Shown piece by piece: positions 38,301 through 49,480 of a stretch of 64,000 nt of DNA; the first letter of the stretch is position 1; each line of letters begins with the position of its first letter. The notes under the pieces were generated by a model. The model was not told the origin of the DNA and did not search any database. It saw only the letters and a list, made by a program, of their open reading frames with translations. The stretch is from NCBI GenBank assembly GCA_022606135.1, contig JABYQN010000001.1, forward strand, positions 1,116,001 to 1,180,000. The letters run 5' to 3'. The position numbers and the translations under genes are program-made. Origin of the DNA: Fomes fomentarius. Taxonomy: Eukaryota > Basidiomycota > Agaricomycetes > Polyporales > Polyporaceae.

Positions 38301-40116
38301 CAGTTCTCAGCATATGCTTTGAACGCCTTGAACGCAGCAAACGCGTCGCTCTTGCGCTTCAGGAATGCAATGGCCCAGAAACGCGTCGCATCGCACACAA
38401 AAATCATCCAGTACAGATGACCTTTGGGCATAGCGACCGGGAGCTTGCCCTTGAGGTCGGTGTGGACCAGAGCGATGGGGACGAGCTTCCTGGACGCAAA
38501 ACGAGGGATGGAGTGACGGTTGAGCTTTCCAGCAAGACACGGCTCGCAGACAGCGTCCGGAGCGCGTTTTGAGCGAATGGTGAGACCGCGGACAAGGCCC
38601 TTGCGCACAACAGCACACAGGTCGTCAAGGTTGGTGTGGGAGCAGCGCTGGTGCCACAGGGACAAGTCCTCCTCGCTGGTGGTCGACGCAGCGAGTGCGT
38701 TGTGTGACTGCAACACAGTACGGCCAAGGAGATAGCCCATATTGTGCCGGTCAACTTGAGCTTCAAATCGCAGCTGTCCCTGCTGGCGGAACAGCGCATG
38801 CGCAGCCTGGATCTCGACAACATAGCCCTTCTCGCGCGTGAGATGGAAAACAGACAGTAGATTGCTGGCGAGCACAGGAACATGCAAGACATCATGTAGT
38901 ACAACAGCAGGTGGTACAACTCTGTCCCTCTCCGCTGGTTGGAACACCACAGACCCTAGCCCAGCCGAGTAGACAATGTGCAAGCTGGCAAGGCAGATGG
39001 GGATGACGTGCGGCGAGTAGGAGCGGAACCAATGACGGTGAGGGGTCATGTGTGCAGAAGCACCTGTGTCGGTGTTCCAGTTAGTTGCAGCTGGAGTAGC
39101 AAGCCAAGCAGAGCGATCGGAGACAGAGAGGAGGGCGGAAGTGCAACCAGCACTCACAGCAGCTGACCCAGCGGACTCCAGGGGAGTGTCCTGCATGTCC
39201 TTGGACGCCTCAGCAGCGTTCTCCTTGCACTTGGGCTTCTGGGAGCAGAACTGCGAACGCTGAGCCGCTTTCTCCTTGGCCCGAGTGCTTGCATCGCGCT
39301 TGGAGAAGCACTGGTCCTCAGAGTGGCCGGTGCGACCGCAGAACGCACAGACAAGGGCGGACGCGGCATGGGAGAGCGCAGGCGTCGACGGGGACACCCC
39401 AGGCTGGTTTTCGAGCGCAATGAACGCATCCTGCAGCTTCTCCAAGGTCAAGGAGTCGTCGAGGAGCAGCGTCTGGCGCAGCGAGTTGAACTCAGCCGGC
39501 AGTGCACGGATGAGCGTCATGAGGACAAGCTCGTCGTCTAGCTGGTCGAGATCGAAGCCCGCAGGACGCAGGGCATGCATCTCGGACTTGAGCTGCGAAG
39601 CACGGGTGGAGAGAGTGGATAGGGACTCGTCTTCGGCCTTTTGGAGGCTGAGCAGCGCATTATAGGTGTTAAAACGTGTACCGGGACGTTTCTGCATGTG
39701 TATGGCCTCCAGCTTTGTCCACATCGCACTGGGATCGCTGCGGATGGGCTCAGATGCGTGTGCTGCTCCCTCTCCACACAACCCCATAACTCCCCAGCTG
39801 CCATGTCCACCTTGTTGTCGAAATCGCGCATTTCACGGCGCTCACCTGAGTCCCATGGCTGCGTGAAGACCGGCCTGGTCTCAGTGCCCTCGACAATGTG
39901 AAGAGCACCAAGAGTGCGGAGCCTTGCCTCCATGTCGAGGCGCCATTGCTGGTAGTTGCGATTGTTGAGCTTCGGGAAGGAGGGCGCAGACGGAGCCACG
40001 GTGATAGGGGAAGTGCGCGGCGCGCGACGAGTGGGCGAAATTGCGAAGGGATTGGGCGAGAAACCCGCGAGGAGGGATGGAATTGATGGGGGGAACACCC
40101 AGAGAGATGAAAACAA
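35368..40116 (-). pseudogene. Copia-1A gag-pol, broken by stops and frameshifts
   Basis: Pieces in order on the minus strand. Gag starts near 40116 (LNNRNYQQWRLDMEARLRTL); the frame shifts near 39780. Then come the zinc knuckle CAFCGRTGHSEDQC (about 39340), protease WNTDTGASAHMTPH (about 39080), the gag-pre-integrase HHCC region (SLWHQRCSHTNL...CEPCLAGKLNR), integrase (VHTDLKGKLPV, DDKGGEY, HQNGVAERANRT), a proline-rich stretch, reverse transcriptase (IGSRWVFHVKRNADG, FVDDITIAGKS) and RNase H (IVALSTTEAEFVAAV). Breaks include a TGA at 38291 (between ENCLL and IKATRDD), a one-base frameshift near 38070, and a TGA after AHFKL near 36250. The protein is therefore split. Confidence 0.88.
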
Positions 40117-40205
40117 GTCAAGCAGAGCAAGCAGGGAAGACTGGGGACCAGGATGAGGTCTTGAGAGCGATGGACTGGCGAAGATGGATGTCTGGAGGCA
40201 GTCAG

Positions 40206-40223
40206 AGCGCAGGGCTCATAACC
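40206..40223 (-). promoter_or_regulatory. Primer-binding site of Copia-1A, half tRNA-iMet type
   Basis: Directly after the 5' LTR. The + strand reads AGCGCAGGGCTCATAACC. From GCGC onward, this equals the anticodon arm of eukaryotic initiator tRNA-Met (anticodon CAT inside), so the element appears primed by a 5' half of that tRNA, as known for Drosophila copia and yeast Ty5. Confidence 0.75.
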
Positions 40224-40677
40224 TGTTGACTGCAGTGTGCCTCAGAGCAATCACAATGGCCTATGTCGAGCTCTGTGAAGTCTGATATATTGCAGAAATA
40301 ATACTACCCACCTATGTCGAGCTCTGTGAAGTCTGAGAGACACCAGAGCTCGACACAGCGACTGTCTACGGTGCAGGAGCATGTGGGAAACAACTGTACA
40401 GTACTTCCAAACATGGGAATCAACAAAACATACAAAAGCGCTCAAAGAAAAATTCATGGAGGGCGCAGGAGTCAATGCACGGGCTAGCGCTCTTAACCGG
40501 GGTGCGGGGCGCCCGTCGCGACCCTGTGTGAATATTTGCACAGCCACAGGTCGAATAGGGAAGGAGGGAAAAATCGGCGAAGATAATGGTGCAGTGAAGG
40601 AATTAGGGAATGTGCGGAAGGCTGAATGAAAACAAACCATGGACTTGGCTAGGGCACAAGACCCATGAGGTCCAACA
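40224..40677 (-). repeat. 5' LTR of Copia-1A
   Basis: 454 bp, TGTTG...CAACA on the minus strand. It directly abuts the 5'-truncated Copia-1B at 40678 with no spacer. Confidence 0.9.
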
Positions 40678-40710
40678 GTTGTACCACCTGCTGTTGTACT
40701 ACACGATGTC

Positions 40711-43700
40711 TTGCATGTTCCTGTGCTCGCCAGCAATCTACTGTCCGTTTTCCATCTCACGCGCGAGAAGGGCTATGTTGTCGAGATCCAGGCTGCGCAT
40801 GCGCTGTTCCGCCAGCAGGGACAGCTGCGATTTGAAGCTCAAGTTGACCGGCACAATATGGGCTATCTCCTTGGCCGTACTGTGTTGCAGTCACACAACG
40901 CACTCGCTGCGTCGACCACCAGCGAGGAGGACTTGTCCCTGTGGCACCAGCGCTGCTCCCACACCAACCTTGACGACCTGTGTGCTGTTGTGCGCAAGGG
41001 CCTTGTCCGCGGTCTCACCATTCGCTCAAAACGCGCTCCGGACGCTGTCTGCGAGCCGTGTCTTGCTGGAAAGCTCAACCGTCACTCCATCCCTCGTTTT
41101 GCGTCCAGGAAGCTCGTCCCCATCGCTCTGGTCCACACCGACCTCAAGGGCAAGCTCCCGGTCGCTATGCCCAAAGGTCATCTGTACTGGATGATTTTTG
41201 TGTGCGATGCGACGCGTTTCTGGGCCATTGCATTCCTGAAGCGCAAGAGCGACGCGTTTGCTGCGTTCAAGGCGTTCAAAGCATATGCTGAGAACTGCCT
41301 CCTGTGAATCAAGGCCACGCGCGACGACAAGGGCGGCGAGTACATTGGCCAGGAGTACACTGACTTCTGCGCTGAGCACGGCATCCATCGCCAGCACACA
41401 GAGCCAGATGAGCCGCACCAGAACGGTGTTGCGGAGCGAGCAAACCGCACCATTGCTGAGGGCGCAACAGCTCTTCTCTCTCAGGCCAAGTTGCCTCCGT
41501 CGTTCTGGGGTCACGCCGTTTCCACCTTGTCCACACTCGCAACCGCATGCCTACCTCTGCACTGGGCGGCGGCATCCCTTACACTGCCTGGAAACGCGAC
41601 GGACGCAAACCAGATGTGTCCTACTTCCATGTCTTCGGCTGCCTGGCCTATGTGCTTGTGCGCAAGAAGGACCGCAAAGCGCTGCAGCCTCACACGCGCA
41701 AATGCATCTTTGTCGGCTATCCTGAGGGCACCAAAGCCTGGCGGTTCTGGGATCCAGCTGCGAAGAAGTTTCTCATCTCCTCGCATGCTGTATTCGATGA
41801 GCGCTGCTTTCCTGGTAACTCGCCCTCTATCAATGTCTTTGGGCTGCCTCTGGACGAAGTGGACATTCCCAGCGACGGAGAGCATGCGGACGATGCGCCC
41901 GACGACACTGAGGATGTGCCAGAGCTGCACGATCAGGGGGGAGATGATCCAGATGATCCTGCACCTCCTGCACCTCCTGCACCAGAAAACGCTCCGCCCG
42001 CACCTCCTGCACCGCAAAATGCTCCGCCTGCACCTCCAGAGCCGCGCGCACCATCCCCGGATGCACCACCACGCAGTCCGAGTCCTCCAGCACCTCCTGC
42101 GCCTCCTGCGCCGCGCGCTGCACCTCCACCTCGCCCAGCATCTCGCTCGGGCGCGCTGTCCGCTCACCATGAAGCGGACGGTCATGGCGGCTTCAGGCCA
42201 TATCCTGCGCTCGCACGCAAGCTCCCAGCGCGCTCCACTCGCTACACAGGCTCACTGAACAACCAGCAGCTCGAGCGAGAGAACCGTGTTCCGCAGCGCC
42301 TCCGCATCCACACGTCACCTGCTCCCACTCCAGAGCCCTCTGAGCGCGACGACACTCCACAGTGTCACTCGCCTTCACCAGACCCACTCATTGACGCACC
42401 AGTTGACCCAATCCCAGTCCAGTTCCGTGCATACCGCTCTCTCCTTCACCTCCGCCGTCTCCAACATCCTCGGACGATGAGCTTGACCTCCTCGGACGCG
42501 ATCACGAGGACGGACTGGAGTGCACTGTTGGAGCGATGCTTGCGGGCATTGAACATGTCTACACTGGTGAGCGCGACGACTTCCTGTCATACGACGATGC
42601 ACTGGAGGTCGCATTTGAGTCTGTGGTTGAGCATGCGCTCAAGGCAGCGCAAGAGCAGCACGGCGAGCCATGCTCTATCTCTGATGCGATGAGGCTTCCG
42701 CCAGACGAGCGCGACAAGTGGCTCAAGGCTGCGCAGGACGAGATCCAGTCCCTTGTCGAGAACGGCACCTTTGAACTTGTGCAGCTTCCGCCCGGTCGCA
42801 AAGCTATTGGCTCGCGCTGGGTGTTCCACGTCAAGCGCAATGCGGACGGCTCCATTGAGCGATACAAGGGCCGTCTTGTCGCAAAGGGCTTCTCCCAGCG
42901 CCCTGGCTTCGACTACAACGAGACCTTTGCTCCTACACCCAAGTGGGCCTCCATCCGCGCTATCCTCGCTCTTGCTGCACTCGAAGACCTCGAACTCAAG
43001 TCTGTGGACATCTCCTCTGCCTATCTCAACGGCGAGCTCAAGGAGGAGGTGTACATGCAGCAACCTGAGGGCTTCGAGGAGAAGACTCCGCAGTGGGTGT
43101 GGCGCCTCCGCAAGGCTCTCTATGGCCTCAAGCAGGCTGGTCGCTGCTGGCATGAGAAGCTGCACGAGGTCCTGCTCAAGCTTGGATTTTCGCGCCTGGT
43201 CTGCGAGCACAGTGTCTGGGTCTATCTGCGCGACGGAGTGTGTCTTATCATCCCTGTCTTTGTCGATGACATCACCATTGCTGGCAAGTCCAAAGTGGCC
43301 ATCCAGCGCGTCAAGGACGACCTCCGTGCGCACTTCAAATTGTGAGACCTTGGTCCTACGTCCTGGCTCCTGGGTGTCAAGATTGAGCGCGACCGCTCGA
43401 CGCGTTCCCTGTCCATTTCACAGCGCCAGTACACCCTTGACATCCTCGACCGCTATGGCTTTGCAGACTGTGACCCGGTGGGCACTCCCATGGACCCAGG
43501 CCTCCGTCTCAGCGCAGAGATGGCTCCCTCGTCGCCAGCTGATGCGCGCGACATGCAGGACATTCCCTACAACCAGGCTGTTGGCTCTCTTTTCTATCTT
43601 GCTGTAGCGACGCGCCCGGACATCTCTCGCACTGTGGGCAACCTTGCGCGTTTCTCCCAGAATCCCGGGGTGACGCACTGGAAGGCAGTCAAGCATCTCT

Positions 43701-44230
43701 TCCGCTACATCAAGGGCACTCTTGACTACAAGCTCACCTACTCCCCTTCACCCAACGCTGAGCTCTTCACCTCCTTCACCGACGCGGACCATGCTGGCTG
43801 TCCTGACACTGGTCGCTCCACCTCTGGCTATGTGATCAAGATGGGTACTGGTGCGATCTCCTGGTCGAGTCGTCTGCAGACAATTGTTGCGCTGTCCACC
43901 ACAGAGGCGGAATTCGTCGCAGCGGTCTCCGCCGGCCAGGAAATACTTTGGCTTCGCAACCTGCTCACGGAGTTTGGCTTTGATGTCTCCTCCGCATCCA
44001 GGCTCCGCATCGACAACCTCTCTGCTCTCTCTGTTGCGAAAAATCCTGAGCACCATGGGCGCATGAAGCACCTCGATCTGCGCTTTTACTGGCTGCAGGA
44101 TGAGGTAGCCAAAGGGCGGATTGAGATTGAGCACCTCCGCACTTCAGACATGCCGGCGGACATCCTCACCAAGTCCCTGCCTAAGCCCAAGGTGCTGGAG
44201 ATGGTGAAGATGCTTGGGTTGGGGACTTGA
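40711..44230 (+). pseudogene. Copia-1B partial pol, broken
   Basis: Reads from the region after the protease (VPVLASNLLSVFHLTREKG) through gag-pre-integrase, integrase, reverse transcriptase and RNase H, ending KMLGLGT at a TGA (44228-44230). It has the same breaks as Copia-1A: TGA at 41305-41307, a one-base frameshift near 41530 and a TGA at 43343-43345. Protease and gag are missing. Confidence 0.88.
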
Positions 44231-44237
44231 CTGGTCA

Positions 44238-44245
44238 GGGGGGAG
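44238..44245 (+). promoter_or_regulatory. Polypurine tract of Copia-1B
   Basis: GGGGGGAG immediately before the 3' LTR. Confidence 0.75.
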
Positions 44246-44701
44246 TGTTGGACCTCATGGGTGTTGTGCCCTAGCCAAGTCCATGGTTTGTTTTCATTCA
44301 GCCTTCCACACATTCCCTAATTCCTTCACTGCACCATTATCTTTGCCGATTTTTCCCTCCTTCCCTATTCGACCTGTGGCTGTGCAAATATTCACACAGG
44401 GTCGCGACGGGCGCCCCGCGCCTCAGTTTAAAAGCGCTAGCCCGTGCATTGACTCCTGCGCCCTCCATGAATTTTTTCTTTGAGCGCTTCTGTATGTTTT
44501 GTTGATTCCCATGTTTGGAAGTACTGTATAGTTGTTTCCCACGCGCTTCTGCGCCGTAGACAGTCGCTGTGTCGAGCTCTGGTGTCTTTCAGACTTCACA
44601 GAGCTCGACATAGGTGGGTAGTATTATTTCTGCAATATATCAGACTTCACAGAGCTCAACATAGGCCATTGTGATTGCTCTGAGGCACACTGCAGTCACC
44701 A
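44246..44701 (+). repeat. 3' LTR of Copia-1B
   Basis: Starts TGTTGGACCTCATGGG; nearly identical to the Copia-1A LTRs. Confidence 0.9.
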
Positions 44702-47519
44702 TAATTGGCCATATACTGCCTTAAGTGCCTGTGATTTGAATTTGGATTTTCCGAGTATTTTAGAGATTTTCTCACAATCTTTCCAACCAATAGATAAGAG
44801 ATGTTCCATGCACTCACACTTATCTGATCAATCTTATCTTATCCAGCAAGCAATGCTCCATCATATCAGAGATAAGCAATCCATATCGGAAGGCCCTGGG
44901 CAGCTATTACAGTGGCTTGCACCTCTGTAATAAGTGCCCTGGGCATGAAGTACAGAGCTGCACTCTGTAACTGAAAGCCTGAGACAGAGATTACAGGAGG
45001 TATATACAATGTCCCAGGGAGTTATTAAGCCATCCACAAGTTATTAAATTTTCCTAGGGTCTTGATAAAAGGTGCCTGTGGGGGTTGTAATAAGATTTGA
45101 CAGAGTTATTAAACCGCCTGTGGGCTCTGTAGAATGTTGTAATTGTGCCTAGATGGCTATGACAGGGTCTGCAGGCAGAGGTCTAGGGTTTTATATAAAA
45201 ACTGGCAACCACTGGTGGTAGATGGGTGTTGGAACGTTGGAATTGAGAGATGGAAATGATTGACAGGGAAAGCAGGAAGAACGGGAGTAAGAAGGGTCTG
45301 AATCATTAAAAGACAGGTAATATTGGCATAGCATGGTCGAGAGAGTGTGTATGGAACAATAAATGGGGTAGAGCAGTCTGTTTACACATCTGGGAAGTTG
45401 AATTGCAAGAGTGATGTGTCCAGTGTATAATTGTAAAGTGTATCACAAGGGATCAGTAAGGGAATCAGAATTCAGAAGTGTGGGATTGCATGTGGAGAGA
45501 TATAATAAATCTTGGATGTTATTGGGAATTAGCACGATGTCTCCCTGTTATCAGCTAATCAGACTCCATGCAAAAACCCTCATGATGATGGTGACTGCCT
45601 CCATTAATGGCTTGCATGAACTTGGGATGGGAACAACAGATTGTGGGAATGGTGGTCATAAGATTTGGAATTGGGATATTGAAGTGAGATCATCTATGAA
45701 CCATCCAGGTTGGTGCAGATGACACTAGACATCACAATGTCGGAAGGACACCCAAGAACAACATTATAAGCAGGGGAGCAAATGACATGAAATTGGGGAT
45801 AAATGAAGATCAATCCAAAGCAAACTGGAACTTTGCGTGTGGGACCAAGTGAGCTGTTGATGTTGCCGTTTGCACTCTGCATCTCCAGGTGCACCCATGG
45901 GTCATAAGTGAGGCCAAGGGCATAACAAACACCTTCCGACATAGAGCTGCCTTAAAGGTGCTGTTGCACCTGCTGTTCATCTGTCAGCGAGGCTTGCTAG
46001 AAACAGAGGGCAATAAGTGTCTGTTAGTGACAGAGAATAATGTTCACTCACATTGCAAAGTGACAAAGGTAGGCAAAGGTGAGATGGGTGGGGATGACAA
46101 TATATGAGAGCCAGTACTGTCATCAAGTGCAAGGCAAGATCTACTGGAATGGGGTGATGCAGCACCACTTTGGTGTGTTGTAGAGGGGCCCACAACAGGC
46201 TGCTCTGGTGGTGTTGCACGAAGACCTGCATTAACAAATAAGTAAATATGGGCACCAAAGCAACCAAGTATACATATGCTTAGCCCTGCAAGGGCAAGAT
46301 CCAGCTGGTCCTTCCTCCTGCTCAAGCTTGTCCTTCTGTGACTCATCTTCAGACACCTCACCAAGCTCCTTGCACTTGAGCCAAACAAGCTCTTTCAGCA
46401 AGTTTGCAATGGAGGAGAGGTAGACCACAAGGTCAGAGGGGGGCTGTGTCACCTTTGCAGTAGAGCCTCCATGGCCAACAATGTTGACAACTTGGGCAGT
46501 ATGCTGACACTCACTAGCGGTAGGTAGCACATACTTGCTAGCCACCATCTGGAAGTTGCAATTGCAATTGAGCCACACAGTGTTGGCGGGGATGGGTGTG
46601 AGGTTGTTCTTGACTGACTGCCTCCTGCTCCTCGGTGTCGGTGGCCTCAGTGTTGGTGTTCGAGTTGGCATCAGCATCAGCTTGGGGATTGTAGTCGGGG
46701 TTGTTGGGGTTGTCACTGTCACTGGCCACCTTGGGCTGTCCATCGGATGCAGGCTGCTCACGGCCCTGCTGATCAGCAGGTAGGTCTTGAGGGGAGTTGG
46801 CAGCAGTAGGGCTGGTGTTGGAGATGGTGATAGGACACATAAAGCGGAGTTGGGTGGTAGGGAACAGCAAAGTGGGCTAATGACTCTGGAGCCATCTCTG
46901 GGGATGGTCTATATACCCAGTCATAAAGCTGAAAAAAACCTGGAGAGCATCTCAACAGACCAACTGGTGTCCAACACAGGCAAAATCTCAGCCAAAATGT
47001 CTGGAAACACCTAGTTAGATAGCAGAGTGGACAACAGTTCACAGGTTCAGGGCTTCTGAGCTGAATGAGCTGCTGTGGCAGGCAAAAGTTGACATATCCT
47101 TGACATATCTTTAGCGTGATCAGAAAAGAATCCAGGGGTGCAGCTGCAGCAGGGCAAGGTAGGCAATCCCGATGGGACTGGGCTGCTGCAGCCCTGCCTG
47201 ATGCTGCTGCAGTCCCACCTTGCACTGTTGCAGTCCTGCCCCATGCTAGGTGGAGTTGAGCACACATCAGCAGCCTGAGCGGATGGGTACCTGAGTGTGC
47301 AGCTGTGAGAGGGCAAGGTGGGCAACACAAAATGAGACTAACATTCTGGGAGGCTCACAACATGAGAAGGGGATCACAATGAGTCAACTGGTGAACACGG
47401 GATGCCAGGTAATAGAACAGCATCACCCACTATGTGCAGCTTGGCTTAAAAGGCTTCAAAATGTACTCATGAGTCAGTACAGGGTACCAAGATGTCTCAA
47501 AAGATCATGGTTGGCACAT

Positions 47520-47595
47520 TACAATGGGGTTGGCCTGGGCCTTGGTTTTGGTCTCGGTCTCAGTCTCAGCCTTGGCCTCGGTCAGGTTCTGATAT
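47520..47595. repeat. Hexamer-like simple repeat (GG(C/T)CT(T/C)-type)
   Basis: Imperfect six-base units of GGCCTT/GGTCTC type, giving a Gly-Leu-Ser-Leu pattern in one frame. It is the reverse-complement type of the repeat at 49133-49215. Confidence 0.65.
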
Positions 47596-48559
47596 AAGCT
47601 CATGGTTTGATGGCAGAAATGGGCAAAAGGTTATACCAGTGAGTTATAGTGGGTAAAATGAATGGCCTTCATCCTGACAGTGTACATAGGTTACATGTTG
47701 TTTAATCTAATTAGTTTTGCCTCAATTTTGCACTCGAGGTCACCCTCCTTTGCCTGTAGGTGCACAAGAACCCTACCAATCCATCTATAGATATCTGCAT
47801 GGCCCTCATTGAGATTGCCAAGCTCTGAGTGGTGTAATGGATATGGACACGGCTGTGTGGAAATGACCCATTGACAATCAGGTTGCACTGACATGGTGTA
47901 TGGGTGGGACTTACAATTAATGGTGCTGGCTTGCTCCACCAACTTGGTGTGCCAGTGGCATCAGGGTTGTTCAACCACGTCCACCAACATGGCGAGCCAA
48001 ACTCTTGATCAAAGGCATCACACCTCTCTCCAGGCAGGTGCAAGGTGCTAAGAAATGCAAGTGGGATGAAGGTAGTGATGTCAAAAGATAGGGCGTGGTC
48101 AACCCAGCTTGCAATGTCATAACACGATTTTCAATGGTCAGCATTGACTCAGTGGGTGCAGTTCTTGCCCTTGGGCATGACTGAGTACCCTAGCAGCTTC
48201 CATCATACCCAGGGCTTCTATTCCACTCCACTGATTCACAGTGTAAGGATGGGTCTGAGATGTGTGGTGAGAATTTGATTGCGTACCAACTCTCATGCAA
48301 TACCATGGTTCCACCTGGCAATGGTCAGTTGGTTGGGATTGTCTTGTAGGGTGGCAATTGCCTGCCCAATACACCACACCAACACGAGGATCTCCATCTG
48401 TGCAGCCCACAACATGCAGGAAGGCTGAGATATTGGGGTCAGTTGCAATTGCTCTGGCATCATGAGTGTTGCAGTATAAGATGCAATGTAACCTTCTCAG
48501 GCAAGATTACATGGGCGTTGGGAGCACCCGAAATGCAGAGGCTGAGGTGGCAACCAAGA

Positions 48560-49075
48560 TTCAGGCTGAGTGCATCTGTGGCTGAGGGCTGTGGCACACG
48601 TTGGCTTTAGAAATATGAATGATTGACACATGGTCGGGCGAGGGTATCTCAGGGGTGCTGCTAGTGGTTGACTGACACTGCAGTCGCACTTGCTGATGGT
48701 TGAACGTTCGATGATAGGAAAGTGGAAATACTTGCAGAAAATGAATACAGAGCATCTAAAAGTGTAGTGATGATGGTACAGAATACAGTTTCTTTCAGAA
48801 ACATGGATGACTGGTCAACCGATGTGATGTCCCTGGTGCAATGAGCAGTTGACTGATGCCTGCTCTCCTCTTTCATGGTCTGACACTCTTCATGACAATG
48901 GTGTGAATATACTTGCAATATAGATACTCACAATCTAAAAGTGCACTGACCATGGTACAGACCACACTTCTTTCAGAAACATGGATGACTGAGGGGTGGT
49001 CAGCCAATGTGACTCGGCAGGTGCAGCTAGCAGTCAACCAACACACCAGTTGGACTTGCAGACAGTCACGCACTT
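48560..49075. repeat. Three diverged tandem units of about 180 bp
   Basis: The block TCTTTCAGAAACATGGATGA occurs at about 48791 and again near 48969, with similar flanks (ATCTAAAAGTG before, GTCAACC/GTCAGCC after). A weaker third copy is near 48605. Spacing is 178-188 bp. No coding potential is evident. Confidence 0.6.
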
Positions 49076-49132
49076 GAGGACATTCCAGTACATATCATGG
49101 ATAATGATGATCTCACAGTGCACTGACTGACA

Positions 49133-49215
49133 ATGATCCCTGAGTCTGAGGCTGAGGCCAAGGCTGAAGCCAAGGTCAAGGCCGAGGGAGACTCCAAGCC
49201 TGAAGCCGAGAGTGA
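49133..49215. repeat. Hexamer-like simple repeat (GAGGCC/AAGGCT type)
   Basis: Imperfect units such as GAGGCTGAGGCCAAGGCT. One frame gives Ala-Glu-Ala-Lys. Likely a simple repeat, not a gene. Confidence 0.65.
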
Positions 49216-49480
49216 GCATAGCGCAGTATCCACTGCCTTCAAGGGGTGGTATAGAAAGAGGATCATACAGTGTCCTGAGTGTGCTACAAAACTCCATAGA
49301 CCTGCAAAACATGGATCTCCAACAGGTAGTCTGCCAACACTGCCTTGCTGCTGCAGCTAGATATGGACCAACCCCTGCCTGCTTTCAAGCTCCACTTGCA
49401 GACTGTGTCACAGTACAAGATGTGGGAGTGGATCTATCTCAATTCAATACAAGCCAAAGGTCAAAATGGCCCAACAGTAC

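Larger units (their letters stand above)
34897..40677 (-). mobile_element. Copia-1A, Ty1/Copia LTR retrotransposon with both LTRs
   Basis: On the minus strand: 5' LTR (40677-40224), primer site, gag-pro-int-RT-RNaseH in Copia order, polypurine tract, 3' LTR (35352-34897). Copia order is shown by integrase preceding reverse transcriptase. The outermost bases of the 3' LTR differ from the expected TGTTG/CAACA end and no target duplication was found. The coding part is broken, so the element cannot move by itself. It forms one arm and the centre of a large inverted repeat with Copia-1B. Confidence 0.9.
34900..44698. repeat. Large inverted repeat: 4,021-bp arms, 1,757-bp spacer
   Basis: Arm 1 is 34900-38920 and arm 2 is 40678-44698. 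Translated frames from the two arms are the same except in one short LTR segment near 35005 / 44590, where two base differences are seen. The spacer (38921-40677) holds the start of Copia-1A's internal region and its 5' LTR. The flanks outside the arms differ. Confidence 0.92.
40678..44701 (+). mobile_element. Copia-1B, 5'-truncated inverted copy of Copia-1
   Basis: Begins inside pol (GTTGTACCACC, equivalent to 38920 in Copia-1A) exactly at the outer edge of the Copia-1A 5' LTR, and runs to a 3' LTR at 44246-44701. It lacks a 5' LTR, primer site and gag. It is the mirror of 38920-34900: matching coordinates sum to 79598 throughout, so there is no net insertion or deletion in 4,021 bp. The right end reads CAGTCACCA where CAGTCAACA is expected. 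No target duplication was found. Confidence 0.9.
44702..49480. other. Long stretch without a recognised gene
   Basis: AT-rich sequence with short, broken open frames on both strands (the longest are near 46231-46870 and 46773-47330 on the minus strand). None shows a motif I recognise. Low-complexity CTGCTGCAGTC-like repeats at about 47150-47240 explain the second. The region also holds the hexamer-like repeats and the tandem units listed separately. It is probably decayed transposon sequence. Confidence 0.5.

Noticed and set aside
37340..38340. Arg/Trp/Leu-rich frames antisense to or frame-shifted from the Copia-1 integrase linker (also mirrored at 41258-42258)
   Set aside because: They are shadow frames of the Pro/Ala-rich repeat CACCTCCTGCACC between integrase and reverse transcriptase.
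34897..44701. Copia-1A inserted into a pre-existing Copia-1B in opposite orientation
   Set aside because: That would leave the missing 5' part of Copia-1B left of 34897 and a 5-bp repeat (GTTGT) at both edges; neither is seen.
47150..47240. CRISPR-like or other regular array
   Set aside because: Short irregular CTGCTGCAGTC-type repeats without constant spacing; simple low-complexity sequence in a eukaryotic genome.
46231..47330. Candidate gene on the minus strand (two overlapping frames of 110-185 codons)
   Set aside because: Composition is repeat-like (CTGCTGCAG runs, Asn/Thr/Asp strings), frames are interrupted and no domain was recognised.
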